From Plantago major (Eukaryota; Streptophyta; Magnoliopsida; Lamiales; Plantaginaceae): a DNA stretch of 64,000 nucleotides. Both the position numbers and the translations under genes were made by a program. Under the pieces are notes generated by a model. That model was not told the DNA's origin and did no database searches. It saw only the letters and a list, made by a program, of their open reading frames with translations. The stretch covers positions 868,001-932,000 of the forward strand of contig CM048839.1 of the NCBI GenBank assembly GCA_026545765.1, in the 5' to 3' direction. Below, one piece after another: positions 31,259 to 44,306 of this stretch. Within the stretch, counting starts at the first letter, position 1, and every line of letters starts with the position of its first letter.

Positions 31259-31495
31259 CTCCTCACTTTTGATTTGACTTCCGTTGTGAGTTTTAGGGTC
31301 AAAATTGTCAATTTTAACCTCAAATTACTCTTAAACTACAAAGATAAATGATTTAATAAAAATCATATAATGGAAATTTAAGTAAGATTTACAATATAAT
31401 TATGTTAAATATTTACTTATTGTTTTTAAAATGGCGAGGTTAAAATTGATATTGGTAGAAAAAAGTTCTACGGAAAGTTGAAATCATGAAAGGAG
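31259..31495. mobile_element. Stowaway-type MITE, unit 1 copy
   Basis: TA-flanked element corresponding to the better-preserved copies at 40823-41071 and 50523-50777. Its ends are shortened relative to those copies (CTCCTCAC on the left, GGAG on the right). Confidence 0.7.
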
Positions 31496-32423
31496 TATTA
31501 TTTAATAAAATTACGGTTTTCACAATATTTGCTCATGTATACGTGCGATGTTAGTGCATGCACAAAATATTATTGTGCAGAACTCACTAACATATGCTAT
31601 GGCTAGATATTATTCATAAAATGAATTATGAAACATGGAATCTTGATTTTGTTAATTGTTTGGACTTGGTCTAACCTACGTAACACGATCGAGTGAGTCG
31701 CTACTGACCTCGATGGATCGATTCAAATACATGCGAGTCAGCAATTTGGGCGGGCATTCAAAACTCCTTTCGGTCCACAGTGCGAGTTTGGGCTTGGCAG
31801 CCTACGTAAGGAAACTTGGAAAAATCTAGGCAAAACCCTTTGCCACCAAATATTACAAAAAAGCGCAACATGAGTTAATGCAATCTTGTAACTTCGGTAA
31901 TGTTGAGTTAATATAATGTTATAACTTCGGTGATTCATGAGTTTATATATTATTGCAACTAAGAGAGTCTCTATATGAATTAAATTTTGAGAGGATACGG
32001 CTGTGAGTAACCAAGAAACTTCATGGAGTATGTGAATTTGATGAGGCTCTCATGACAAATAGGAACCGGCCTTTCAATAGGAGTTTAAGGGATGTTATGA
32101 ATTGTCCACGGGAGCCTTTATGTGGGTTGGACCGTCTTCGGCTTAGATTTTAGACATTTTTGTCCGTCCTTCCAGGGTAGTAGATGTTGTATGTTCTTTT
32201 AGGATATGTGTCACATGTGATATGCTTAAGCTTACAAAAAAAACATGCATTTACATGTAAATTTGTAATTTATATTTATTTAATATTCAATATGTTATTC
32301 CTTTCTAATGTCATACTAAAATCGTTTCAATCTGGTTCGTCATATATCGAGATTCTAGAGACGCCAGAATTTGCTAAGTGGATACCGTATGACAGTGATG
32401 GGGCCTTGGGGAATAAATTTTAT

Positions 32424-32639
32424 GGCAAATTATATTTGCTCCCCCTAATAAATTTCGTAATAACATCGGGGGCCCTGACATTTCATCAATAACAAATTGG
32501 TCCCTAAACAATTACATATTGGTCACTAAAGATCCATTTTTTGGACCAATATGTAATTGTTTAGGGACCAATATGTTATTGATGAAATGTTAGGGCCCCG
32601 AATGAGTTAAGGTGTTTATCGGGGAGGGTGTAATTTTCC
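32424..32639. mobile_element. Foldback (Mutator-like) MITE, unit 1 copy
   Basis: A 216-bp near-palindrome centred near 32530. Ends are GGCAAATTATATTTGCTCCCC and, inverted, GGAAAATTACACCCTCCCC. A 10-bp direct repeat TAAATTTTAT flanks it at 32414-32423 and 32640-32649. The arms contain the inverted word TTGGTCCCTAAACAATTACA. The long arms and 9-10-bp target fit Mutator-type MITEs. Confidence 0.78.
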
Positions 32640-32649
32640 TAAATTTTAT

Positions 32650-34400
32650 AAAATAATGACGATGTTGATATCAATATTCTCGAGGATATACTCATTTCAG
32701 AAATGAGTAATCATATAATTTCTACCATTATGATAGCACATGAATGTCATTATTGGAGCATTAACCAATCCATTACTTGACTCATAATATTTCTCATCGT
32801 CGGTTTTGCTTGCATCGACTAATGATGCAGTTGATGAGATTAATAATTAATTTGTTATGTCGAAAATGCCTGATGAATTTGTCTAAGTACTTGAGTAGGG
32901 ATATCATTACAAAGGTGGATGGTGATTGATAATTGTCACGGGGATGTTTCCATAGCAGTTCTTGAGTGCTCAAGGTTCGATGGATGTATGATCATGATGA
33001 TGCAAATATTGATCAGATTGTCGAGTTGTGGAATCAAGAACCATATAATGGAGACAAAATTGATATGTAAAATCAATGTAATGAATTTTTTTTCATTCTT
33101 ATGATGATCATGATTCAATCTCAAGAGACCAAGTTCCCATTCGATTTTGATAGTAATAACATCATAAAGTTTTGAAGGTCACAATTAATCCATTATAGGG
33201 TGTGACATTTTTGCTAGGTCATGGGTGCTCAACTGAATGAGGAACCTTAATTTCACTGGACAAGTCGGTTCAGAACTATATAATCAAGGTGCTCAAAGTT
33301 TAGGTGTTTTTGGTCAATCACGTGGATGACATGCCTCTTTTCCATTATTTTAGAACAAAAAAGTACTATGAATAGGATTATTTTGTACAAATGTATGTAA
33401 ATGATACGGAGAGAAAATTGAAATTTTCACATTATACTCACATTATGGAAACAAACTGTAAAAAGCTTGATATCATTATCCGGTGATAATTTACAATGAC
33501 AAATGTGTTTGACGTGAATTATTTGAAATTAAGAATGTCGAGTCGACGAAAAAAATGAGACCTGATGTTGATTTAAGCAAAAAAAATAGTATGAAAGCGT
33601 AAAGGAACATTCATATCGCACCTTTTAATGTGAGTGCACAGAAGCGATGTACAAAATAACGGTTGGGGTCTCGCACATCTTTTAATAATTGAGGGTGGGT
33701 GTTTGTATTAATTTGTTTCGTGCAATTTTTATAACTCCGGAGATTGGGGGGGGGGGTTGGGGGCGGGCATTTAGCCCTAATCATCAATTGTTTAACACAT
33801 TATATTTATACTTAATAACATTAGTTGGTCCCATTGGTCCCTCACGAATGTAGGTCCCTTCTAGGGCATTGTGATTGATGGGAACGGACGGGTGCAACAT
33901 GTATTGTATAAGAATTAAACTCACTACAATCATGATAATGAATATTGAAACACTATATACTTCATCCGGCTGGAATAGCAACATTTATTAAGAATGAATT
34001 GATTATAATTTTTATTGATATTGATCTCAATGACAATATAATGGGTTTGGTTCGACACTCTACCATTCTCACACTAATATCCTTCAAAATATTACTTCAT
34101 TATATGGGAGAATCGTCTCACGAGAGTCATGATATAATGAGAGTCTACATAATAGACAAATATATACAATTTATACATAAAACTATCTGATATGATTTTT
34201 TCACGGGTTGACCCGCTTGACCGGGTCGACCCATGTTTTCCTTATAATACACACGCTTTCATGTGTCCATCCAATCATATTGATACTTTGGAACAAATTG
34301 CTTATGTTTGGTATATAATTATCTATGTTTAGTGTAAAATTATTGATGACAAGCTATTTATCTCAAAAAAACTCAATATTTATAAAATAAACATAGAAAT
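32650..34400. other. Unrecognised non-coding sequence in unit 1
   Basis: No intact gene is seen. Scattered short protein-like stretches (near 32930-33130) are interrupted and match no family I recognise. There is a G homopolymer near 33746-33755 and a GGGTTGACCCGCTTGACC-type inverted word cluster near 34204. The counterpart in unit 2 is 42243-43990. Confidence 0.4.
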
Positions 34401-34704
34401 CAATTTCATTCATCAATCAATAAAATGTCATTACATAAGAAACAATACAAAAAAATTCAAATCACTATATCCAAACTACATTCATCCTCGCAAAAAAAAA
34501 AAAAAAAAAAAAAATTCCTTGGCATTAAGTCGACTCCTTCATCCACACCTCCATCATTATCATCAATCATTCAACCACCATTTTTACGAAAACCTACTAT
34601 ATGCAACAAAAAAAAAAAAAACAACCAACATCAACAATTTACATATAGACATACACAATTTACATAAAAACCTAAACAATATTTTTTCAAAAGATGAAAT
34701 AAAA

Positions 34705-35490
34705 TACCTATATTCAAGCATCACCAATTTACCCTTAACAATCAACAATTACAGTATAAACATAGGCTATTCATACATAATAATCGAAGGAAAAAAATGA
34801 AGCATAATAACCGAAGCAAAAATGAAGCATAAACATAGACATCACCAATTTACCCTTAACAATCAACAATTACAGTATAAACATAGGCATCACCAATTTA
34901 CCCATAACAATCAACAAATACAGTATAAACATATGTTATTCATACATAATAATCGAAAAAGAAGCATAATAATAGAAGAAAAATGAAGCATAAACATAGG
35001 CATCACCAATTTACCCTTAACAATCAACAATTACAGTATAAACATAGGCTATTCATACATAATAATCGAAGTAAAAATGAAGCATAATAACCGAAGCAAA
35101 AATGAAGCATAAACATAGGCATCACCAATTTACCCTTAACAATCAACAATTACAGTATAAACATAGGCTATTCATACATAATAATCGAAGCAAAAATGAG
35201 CATAATAACCGAAGCAAAAATGAAGCATAAACATAGGCATCACCAATTTACCCTTAACAATCAACAATTACAATGTAAACATAGGCTATTCATACATAAT
35301 AACCGAAGCAAAAATGAAGCATAAACATATGCATAACCAATTTACCTAACAATCAACAATTCTGATAAATATATGCTATTCATACATAATAATCGAAGCA
35401 AAAAATGAAGCATAATAACCGAAGCAAAAATGAATCATAAACATAAGTATCACCAATTTACCCTTAACAATCAACAATTACAACCAAAAA
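34705..35490. repeat. A/C-rich minisatellite, unit 1 copy
   Basis: A unit of about 120 bp repeats about six times with deletions. It is built from words such as CATCACCAATTTACCCTTAA, CAATCAACAATTACAGTATA and CATACATAATAATCGAAGC. The plus strand is almost free of G. It sits inside a broader A/C-rich interval (about 34380-36600). Confidence 0.85.
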
Positions 35491-35586
35491 GCGAAGCATA
35501 TCATGCACAACAACAATCACTTCAACATTATCAATAGAGTTCAAACATGAACATCAACAATTCTGGATCAAGCATGCACAATTAAG

Positions 35587-36087
35587 GCGTGTTTTGAAAC
35601 TCGGACCGACGTTGACGGCTACCTCTCATAGGAGGTTCAAGGTCGACTTCGAATCGACCTATAAAAATATTTTTAAAATAAAACATAATGTATGCCTTAA
35701 AAATTCAACATATACATTTTTACCTAAAAAAGATAGAAAACATTGCATAAAACATATATGCCTCAATTCCAAACACAAAGTCACCATAACTCCATAACAT
35801 TGAATTCAAAATAACAAATAACATTAAAGTCCGGAGAAGAACGGAGAAGAATGAAGTGCAAAAGGAAAAGGAAGAAATGAAAAGGAAAAGGCTGGCGATA
35901 TAGGGCTTTGTTGTGATTGAGATTTTTGATTTTTTTTTTTTTTTAGAAACCGGGTGGAACGGGTTTTACTGGTGGAACGGGTTTTACAGTTCATGGTTTT
36001 CTAAAACCCGATTTTTCCGGTTTGGGGGTTTAACCCGGACCCCTCCAGTCAGCAGTTGAACCGGTCGACCATGGTTTCATAACATAG
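35587..36087. mobile_element. hAT-type non-autonomous element, unit 1 copy
   Basis: About 0.5 kb, flanked by an 8-bp target duplication CAATTAAG (35579-35586 and 36088-36095). The inverted ends contain TGTTTTGAAAC and, reverse-complemented, TATGTTATGAAAC. The interior is rich in CCGG/GGGTT words. An 8-bp target is typical of hAT elements. It inserted into the A/C-rich repeat region. Confidence 0.72.
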
Positions 36088-36807
36088 CAATTAAGGTTAA
36101 AACATTAACAATTACACATGGAATATAAAGTTACGCGAAATCATAAAACATAACCAATTTACCGTTAAACATAAGCAATTTCAGTATAAATATATGCAAA
36201 CTTAGTCAATATGCACTAGAAATCAAAAATTTGTAACATAATCTTTTTATATAATCAAACATCAACTATTTACATATAAACATGCACAATTCACACATAA
36301 ACATAGACAATTTAAAACAACAACGCATAAAGTCTAACAATAAAGTAATGTAAAGTAATGAAACAACAACATCATCTATTTACAACTAAACATCTGACAT
36401 TTACATGAAAACCTAAACAAAATCGAACACAACCAACAAATCTGACAAAAGCAAAGAAAAACTAGCGAAAATAGAAAAATACACAAACATCAACAATTAC
36501 TAGCGAACATTCACAATTAATGCTCAAATATCAACAATTACGGTGAAAAATACAATTCTGGCGAGATCACTAAAAAACACCAAAACCTTGCGAAAAACGA
36601 AAAAACTAGAACAAAGAGCTTTAAACTCCAAATCAATGTCTAATTATGCTCCGCTATTACCTAGCAGATCATATTAACAACACTCACAACTCACTCATGA
36701 GCTCGTAACCAAATATCGATTAAAATGAAAAGCACAAACTAGAAAACAAAATCGAATCGATTACAATTATAATCAAGCAACAAAACAAAATTAGAAGGAA
36801 TGCTTAC

Positions 36808-37250
36808 ATCGACAACAACCAGATCAAGAGCTCGTTGAATTGAGGCAGGAAGAGCACCTCTAGCATCCATACTTTCGGTATTCATGATTCGATCGAGAAT
36901 CACCAAATCGAAAATTGCAATGAATGCTTGAAAAGGCAAAAGTACAAGCGAATTTGAGGAGAAATGAAAATACCTTAATCGGGTTGTAATCGGAAGCTAG
37001 GGCTTGATCTTCAAAATCGCTTTGAGTCTGGGAGAAAATTTGGAAACCGCAAGCAAATACGAAAACCTTGGTTTTCGAAAGAAGCGAGAGAAAAATCGCC
37101 AGATTCAGAAACAGACGGAAGAAATGAAAGAAAAGTGAAAGAAAAATAAGAAAATAAGGCTTTTATACAAACCCATCTACCCGTTGCGTTGAGATCCGAA
37201 TTCCAAACCCATGACGGATCCATGAACTTAACATGTGAAATTAACCTTAT
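36808..37250 (-). pseudogene. Truncated 5' end of an unidentified gene, unit 1 copy
   Basis: On the minus strand, a purine-rich leader exon (roughly 37250-36976) ends at a GTATTTTC donor. A second exon (about 36930-36808) carries an ATG at 36870 and encodes MDARGALPASIQRALDLVVV followed by D and a GTAAGC donor. No later exons are found downstream. Instead the A/C-rich repeats follow. It looks like a promoter plus first exons cut off from the rest of a gene. Confidence 0.42.
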
Positions 37251-37669
37251 TAGTTGGACTCGGACTCTCATGTTTATGTAGGACTCTTTTAAGTTTTAGT
37301 ATTATATGGGTCGAGGTCTAAATTGATCTTAAATGGGCCGATATGAATTGACTCATACCTACCAGTTCATTCAGAGTCACGACGAGTCCACGGGTCTAGG
37401 TAAGATTCTAAATGGGTCGAGTATGACCCATGTAGCATATCATCGAGGCAAAATTTATATATGAAATCAATGCATGATCACTTTTAGGATGACGATGAGG
37501 TGCATAATGAGGCGGGGTTCTCTTTCGACTTAAATCGATACTTCTCATATTGGCATGTTTTGTTATTGTGGTAAACAAGAGACATGGGCCTCTCACGCAC
37601 CTCGACATCTACTTCCCACCATGTGTTGATATATCTCTCTAGAGTTATGAACAAGAGAATTAAGTATTA

Positions 37670-37902
37670 CTTCGTCCGTCAGATGTTTAATTTTGACTTT
37701 TTGCAGTCAACCCTTTACAACTTTGACTACGAATTAAACATAAAACACAAATGTAAATTTTTTAGTAAAATTATATTATGAAATTTCACTCCCTAAAGTT
37801 TCATAATATAATTTAATTGAACATTTTACATTTTTTGAAGATTGATTAGTAGTAATTTTAAATAGTTAATGAAAAGTCAAAATAGAAACATCGAGCGAAC
37901 GA
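37670..37902. mobile_element. Stowaway-like MITE, unit 1 copy
   Basis: Degraded copy of the element at 47342-47589. It has an internal inverted symmetry with arms around TTTAGTAAAATTATATTATG and the matching CATAATATAATTTAATTGAA, and a TTTTGACTTTTT/AAAAGTCAAAA pair further out. Confidence 0.55.
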
Positions 37903-38146
37903 ATAATTTATAATATTGAGGGTCTATTCACTTCGTCGAAAATCGATTTGTAATTTAATCTTAGTTCATATAAATTAATACGGTGACATTTATAATGTCT
38001 AATAAGGAGAGTGTCACGGACAATTGCCTATTTTAAGTTAAAAAAAGAAAAGGAGAAAGTCGGCAAGTCACACATTTTGACAAAAATCAAGAGTCCAAGA
38101 TAATAAGTTATGGGCAAGCATACTAAGAAGCCCAGTAATAAATAGT

Positions 38147-38154
38147 TATATAAG
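38147..38154 (+). promoter_or_regulatory. TATA box of RING gene copy 2
   Basis: TATATAAG about 150 bp before the ATG, in sequence identical to copies 1 and 3. Confidence 0.6.
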
Positions 38155-38299
38155 GAAAGCACCGCGTAACATTTGAGTCATAATAACTCATAAGCAAGAA
38201 ACCAAAGCTTGCACTCAGAACTCAGAAGGAAAGGAAAAAGAATTGATCTGATCCTCTGAAGGAATTGATCTGTAGCTTCTAAACCTGCAGCGCAGATCA

Positions 38300-39032
38300 A
38301 TGGCGGAAATCTACCGACGCCCTCGGCTATCCGGCGAACTCGAGGAATCGGAGTCTTTCAAAGCTGAAGATCAATCCCGACACTTCCAAATCAACATGAA
38401 ATTCTCCTGCCAAGTTGTTTTGGAACTGGAAGAAACTTTCCTCTATAGCCTCGACAGCGTTTAGTCCCGAGATTGTTCTATCTGAAACCGTGTTCGACAC
38501 CATGCTACTTCTGCCTCGAATTTCAGACATGGAATCACCTGATCAACAGCAGTTCTTCAAGAACCTGATAGGTTATAAGTTGAACTTATCAGAAGACGAT
38601 GCAGATGGGATGTCGACTGATGTGATCCAAAACGCGGTGGAGTTTATGAGTTCGTCTCCGCCAGATCACAAGATCTTTAACTTGGGGTTTAAACTTTATG
38701 TGGTACACTCTCAAACATACGGAGAATTAATCGAGCAGATGATGGAGGAAAAGCGCGCGGCTGCAGATGGTCCTAAGATGGTTCCTGCAACTGAGGAGTC
38801 GATCAAGAATCTCAAACGGAAGAGGGTACAACTACAAGATGATTGTGATCAGGATTCTCTAAAGCGGAAGAGGGTACAAGATCAAGAATGCGTTATCTGT
38901 TTGGAAGAGCTTACGGAGGAGGTTTCGGTTTTGATGCCTTGTTCACACTCGTTCCATGGAGATTGCATTGAAAAGTGGCTAAAGACGAGTCATTATTGTC
39001 CAATTTGTCGATTTGAGATGCCAACGAGCTAG
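38300..39032 (+). pseudogene. RING-H2 E3 ubiquitin-ligase-like gene, copy 2 (frameshifted as assembled)
   Basis: Same gene as the intact copy at 47989. The word after TATAGCCTCG differs (ACAGCG instead of GCTTAGCG), a net loss of two bases that shifts frame near codon 55. Near codon 155 it has three extra bases (AAAAGCGCGCGG), which keep frame. From 38415 an alternative ATG gives 205 aa that retain the middle region and the RING domain. As in copy 1, the breaks lie in C/G-rich words while the rest is identical. Confidence 0.75.
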
Positions 39033-40822
39033 AAATTAGTGTGATAGATCAATCCTTATGCTCTCTTTGGTCTAGCTTGTAAAACAGAGTCGTTCTTTAT
39101 ATACTTTTGATTCAATTACATACATTAATTAATGATATGAAATTGATGCAATTCGTTCATTCACATTATGAGATGATTAATTGTTAAATTATTATTTATG
39201 TTCCAGAATTTAGCTATTTGCGTTTGTATGTCTGTGATATGGTTTTCTCCTGCACTTTGTTCATGTGTAATTTGCCCCTCACAACTCTGCACTTTGTTCA
39301 TGTATAATTTGCTCCTCAAAGTTTATACATTTGCAATAACTGACCAACCTCTAAAATTTTGTTCCTGTCCTTCGCCTCGTGAGATTTCAAACTTTAAGTT
39401 GGTCTGCTAAAGTACGCAGTATGTACAAATATTCGAAAGTTATTAAATTTTACTTAGGCATAGTATGTAGTATGTACATATTTTAGTTGGTCTACTAAAG
39501 TCTGCGATACTAATATTTGCACTGAAATAATCACATTGCCCTCGAACTTCAACCCCAACAAAATCAATTCATTATTAAAAAAAAAATCAATATGTCTTCT
39601 CAAATTAAATTTTAAACTCTAATTCAACACAACAAAATTAATTCATCATGAAAAAACAACGATAGCCAATCTTTCTACTCCATTTTCTCCAATTAAATTA
39701 AGAAAGATCAACTCAAACACTAATTCAACTTAAAAAAGAAAGAAATCAATTATTAGAAACAACAATATTACTTGTCATCGTATGCGTTTTCTATTTAGCA
39801 AAATATTCATCAAGTTGGATGAAAGTTAATAGAGTAGCGCTGACACGAAGTATAAGAAAATATAAAGTATACTTAATTAATTAACTTACACAAACAAGGA
39901 CTACATATCGGTGTTTTCCATATTTAACTTCAAATAGAGTGCAATTTTAAGAGTAAATTGTATAAATAAATAGAACAATTTAGAAATTTTAAATTTAAAT
40001 AAATATTAAAGTATGAGAGATAACTCATAAAATAGGGGAAATTTTATTCATTTAAGATATGTGAAGTTAAGATTGGGAAACAAAAAATGAAAGTAAGAAG
40101 TTGAGACTGAGAATGAAGGAGTATTTGATTTGAGTTTATAAAATTATTTTGTTATACTCCACGCCCATACTCAAGTTCTGGTTGAGGTGATCAGAGGTTT
40201 TAAGAGTAAACTATATGAATTAATTGAATAATTCACGAGATGTAAGGTTAAATGAGTAAAAGTATAAGATATGTTTGTATGGAAAGTTAAATTCAAATAA
40301 ATAGAATTAAAATTAAAAAGTTGGAATGAAATTTGTTGAAGTATATAGATAACACCTTTTTTTCGTGATATAGTAGTAATATTTAGTTAAAGTTTATTTA
40401 AGAATATCAATGTTAAAAAGTTATTATTAGGAGAGTAGGGTATACATCACTAAGACATTTGCATGCGTGACAAAAGAACAATCGCATTCCATTTTAATAT
40501 AATATAGTCTCTTATATTATTCCCTCGTCACAAAACAAAGGACACATTTGAATTTTATTAAAGTTTAAGGTCAACTTTAACCATAAATTACTTCAATGAT
40601 ATATTGAAAAATTCCATGCTTAAATATTGACAATTAAATTTATGGTCAAATTAATCGACTCCATCGAGCATTTTATAGCAATTTTCTTAAATGTACTCCA
40701 TGCTTAAATAATTCAAATATATCAATTCATTTTTTCAATGGAAGAAAACATTAGCTCTCCACCCAGTGTTTGGTGTAACCATCCAATTTGCACTTATATC
40801 ATATGGTCTTTCATACTATATA

Positions 40823-41071
40823 CTCCCTCCGCACCGATTTCAGCTTCCCGTTGTGAGTTTTTCAGGTCAAAATTGCCAATTTTAACCTCAAATTACTCTT
40901 AAGCTACAAAGATAAATGATTTAATAGAAATCATATAATGAAAATTTAAGAAGTAAGATTTACAATATAATTATGTTAAATATTTACTTATTGTTTTTTA
41001 AATGGCGAGGTTAAAATTGATATTGGTTGACGAAAAAGTTCTACGGAAAGTTGAAATCATGACAGAGGGAG
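40823..41071. mobile_element. Stowaway-type MITE, unit 2 copy
   Basis: TA-flanked (40821-40822 and 41072-41073). The left end is CTCCCTCCGCACCGATTTCA and the right end, inverted, is CTCCCTCTGTCATGATTTCA, so both termini are well preserved. Confidence 0.82.
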
Positions 41072-42021
41072 TATTATTTAGTAAAATTACGGTTTTCACA
41101 ATATTTGCTCATGTATACACGTGCCGATGTTAGTGCATGCACAAAATATTATTGTGCAGAACTCACTAACACATATGCTATGGCTAGATATTATTCATAA
41201 AATGAATTATGAAACATGGAATCTTGATTTTGTTAATTGTTTGGACTTGGTCCTAACCTACGTAACACGATCGAGTCGAGTACGCTACCCAACCTCGATG
41301 GATCAGATTCAAATACATGCGAGTCAACAGGCTGGGCCGGGCATTCAAAACTCCTTTCCAGTCCACCAGAGTACGAGTTTGGGCTTGGGCCTAGCCTACG
41401 TAAGGAAACTTGGAAAAAATCTAGGCAAAAACCCTTTGCCACCAAATATTACAAAAAAAGACGCAACATGAGTTAATGCAATCTTGTAACTCAGTAATGT
41501 TGAGTTAATATAATGTTGTAACTCAGCGATTCATGAGTTTATATATTGTTGCAACTAAGAGAGTCTCTATATGAATTAAATTTTCGAGAGGGATACCGGC
41601 CTGTGAGTAACCCAAGAAACTTCATGGAGTATGTGAATTTGATGAGGCTCTCATGACAAATAGGAACCGACGCTCAATAGGAGTTTAAGGGATGTTATGA
41701 ATTGTCCACGGGAGCCTTTATGTGGGTTGGACCGTCTTCGGCTTAGATTTTAGACATTTTTGTCCGTCCTTCCAGGGTAGTAGATGTTGTATGTTCTTTT
41801 AGGATATGTGTCACATGTGATATGCTTAAGCTTACAAAAAAAACATGCATTTACATGTAAATTTGTAATTTATATTTATTTAATATTCAATATGTTATTC
41901 CTTTCTAATGTCATACTAAAATCGTTTCAATACGTTCGTTATATATCGAGATTCTAGAGGCTTGAAATTTGCTAAGTGGATACCGTATAGCGGTGATGGG
42001 GCCTTGGGGAATAAATTTTAT

Positions 42022-42232
42022 GGCAAATTATATTTGCTCCCCCTAATAAATTTCGTAATAACATCGGGGGCCCTGACATTTCATCAATAACAAATTGGTC
42101 CCTAAACAATTACATATTGGTCACTAAAGATCCATTTTTTGGACCAATATGTAATTGTTTAGGACAATATTATTGATGAAATATTAGAACCGAAAATTAA
42201 GGGTGTTTATCGGGGGGGCGGTGTAATTTTCC
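42022..42232. mobile_element. Foldback (Mutator-like) MITE, unit 2 copy
   Basis: Counterpart of 32424-32639 with the same TAAATTTTAT flanks. The right arm is partly eroded (shorter around 42165-42200). Confidence 0.75.
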
Positions 42233-44306
42233 TAAATTTTATAAAATAATAGCGATGTTGATATCAATATTCTCGAGGATATACTCATTTGAAATGAGTA
42301 ATCATATAATTTCTACCATTATGATAGCACATGAATGTCATTATTGGAGCATTAACCAATCCATTACTTGACTCATAATATTTCTCATAAATCGGTTTTG
42401 CTTGCATCGACTAATGATGCAGTTGATGAGATTAATAATTAATTTGTTATGTCGAAAATGCCTGATGAATTTGTCTAAGTACTTGAGTAGGGATATCATT
42501 ACAAAGGTGGATGGTGATTGATAATTGTCACGGGGATGTTTCCATAGCAGTTCTTGAGTGCTCAAGGTTCGATGGATGTATGATCATGATGATGCAAATA
42601 TTGATCAGATTGTCGAGTTGTGGAATCAAGAACCATATAATGGAGACAAAATTGATATGTAAAATCAATGTAATGAATTTTTTTTCATTCTTATGATGAT
42701 CATGATTCAATCTCAAGAGACCAAGTTCCCATTCGATTTTGATAGTAATAACATCATAAAGTTTTGAAGGTCACAATTAATCCATTATAGGGTGTGACAT
42801 TTTTGCTAGGTCATGGGTGCTCAACTGAATGAGGAACCTTAATTTCACTGGACAAGTCGGTTCAGAACTATATAATCAAGGTGCTCAAAGTTTAGGTGTT
42901 TTTGGTCAATCACGTGGATGACATGCCTCTTTTCCATTATTTTAGAACAAAAAGTACTCTGAATTGGATTATTTTGTACAAATGTATGTAAATTATACGG
43001 AGAGCACAGTGATATTTTCACAGGATACTCACATTATGGAAACAAACTGTAAAAAGCTTGATATCATTATCCGGTGATAATTTACAATGACAAATGTGTT
43101 TGACGTGAATTATTTGAAATTAAGAATGTCGAGTCGACGAAAAAAATGAGACCTGATGTTGATTTAAGCAAAAGAAAAATAGTATGAAAACGTAAAGGAA
43201 CATTCATATACTTTTAATGTGAGTGCACACAGGCGATGTACAAAATAACGGTTGGGGTCTCGCGCACATCTTTTAATAATTGAGGGTGGGTGTTTGTATT
43301 AATTTGTTTCGTGCAATTTTTATAACTCCGGAGATTGGGGGGGGGGGGGTTGGGGGCGGGCATTTAGCCCTAATCATCAATTGTTTAACACATTATATTT
43401 ATACTTAATAACATTAGTTGGTCCCATTGGTCCCTCACGAATGTAGGTCCCTTCTAGGGCATTGTGATTGATGGGAACGGACGGGTGCAACATGTATTGT
43501 ATAAGAATTAAACTCACTACAATCATGATAATGAATATTGAAACACTATATACTTCATCCGGCTGGAATAGCAACATTTATTAAGAATGAATTGATTATA
43601 ATTTTTATTGATATTGATCTCAATGACAATATAATGGGTTTGGTTCGACACTCTACCATTCTCACACTAATATCCTTCAAAATATTACTTCATTATATGG
43701 AGTCGTCCGAGAGTCCACGATATAATGAGAGTCTACATAATAGACAAATATATCTGATTTATACATAAAACTATCTGATATGATTTTTTCACGGGTTGAC
43801 CCGCTTGACCCGGGTCGACCCACATGTTTTCCTTATAATACACACCCCGCTTTCATGTGTCCATCCAATCATATTGATACTTTGGAACAAATTGCTTATG
43901 TTTGGTATATAATTGTCTATGTTTAGTGTAAAATTATTGATGACAAGCTATTTATCTCAAAAAAACTCAATATTTATAAAATAAACATAGAAATCAATTT
44001 CATTCATCAATCAATAAAATGTCATTACATAAGAAACAATACAAAAAAATTCAAATCACTATATCCAAACTACATTCATCCTCGCAAAAAAAAAAAAAAA
44101 AAAGACCTTGGCTTGTTCGTCAACTCCTTCATCCACACCTCCATCATTATCATCAATCATTCAACCACCATTTTTACGAAAACCTACTATATGCAACAAA
44201 AAAAAAAAAAACAACCAACATCAACAATTTACATATAGACATACACAATTTACATAAAAACCTAAACAATATTTTTTTTCAAAAGATGAAATAAAATACC
44301 TATATT

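Larger units (their letters stand above)
28406..37961 (+). repeat. Tandem segmental repeat, unit 1 (about 9.6 kb)
   Basis: This is the first of three head-to-tail units beginning TAGTTCATATAAATTAATAC. Order within the unit: RING-H2 gene, AT-rich flank, Stowaway MITE, foldback element, unrecognised sequence, A/C-rich minisatellite, hAT-type element, truncated 5' gene end on the minus strand, and Stowaway-like MITE. Unit 1 differs from unit 2 mainly by short clusters of indels at C/G-rich words. Confidence 0.9.

Noticed and set aside
32919-33104. 61-codon frame conserved between array units 1 and 2 (also at 42511-42696)
   Set aside because: Its conservation simply reflects recent duplication of the whole unit. 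The surrounding frame is interrupted and no family is recognised.
34705-35490. Regular repeats that might suggest a CRISPR-like array
   Set aside because: Units are ~120 bp, low-complexity and lack unique spacers. The context is a plant nuclear genome, so this is a minisatellite.
41121-41471. 116-codon frame identical in units 2 and 3 (also 50827-51177)
   Set aside because: It is broken in unit 1 and overlaps other equally long frames on both strands. It lacks domain features, so identity here is due to duplication.
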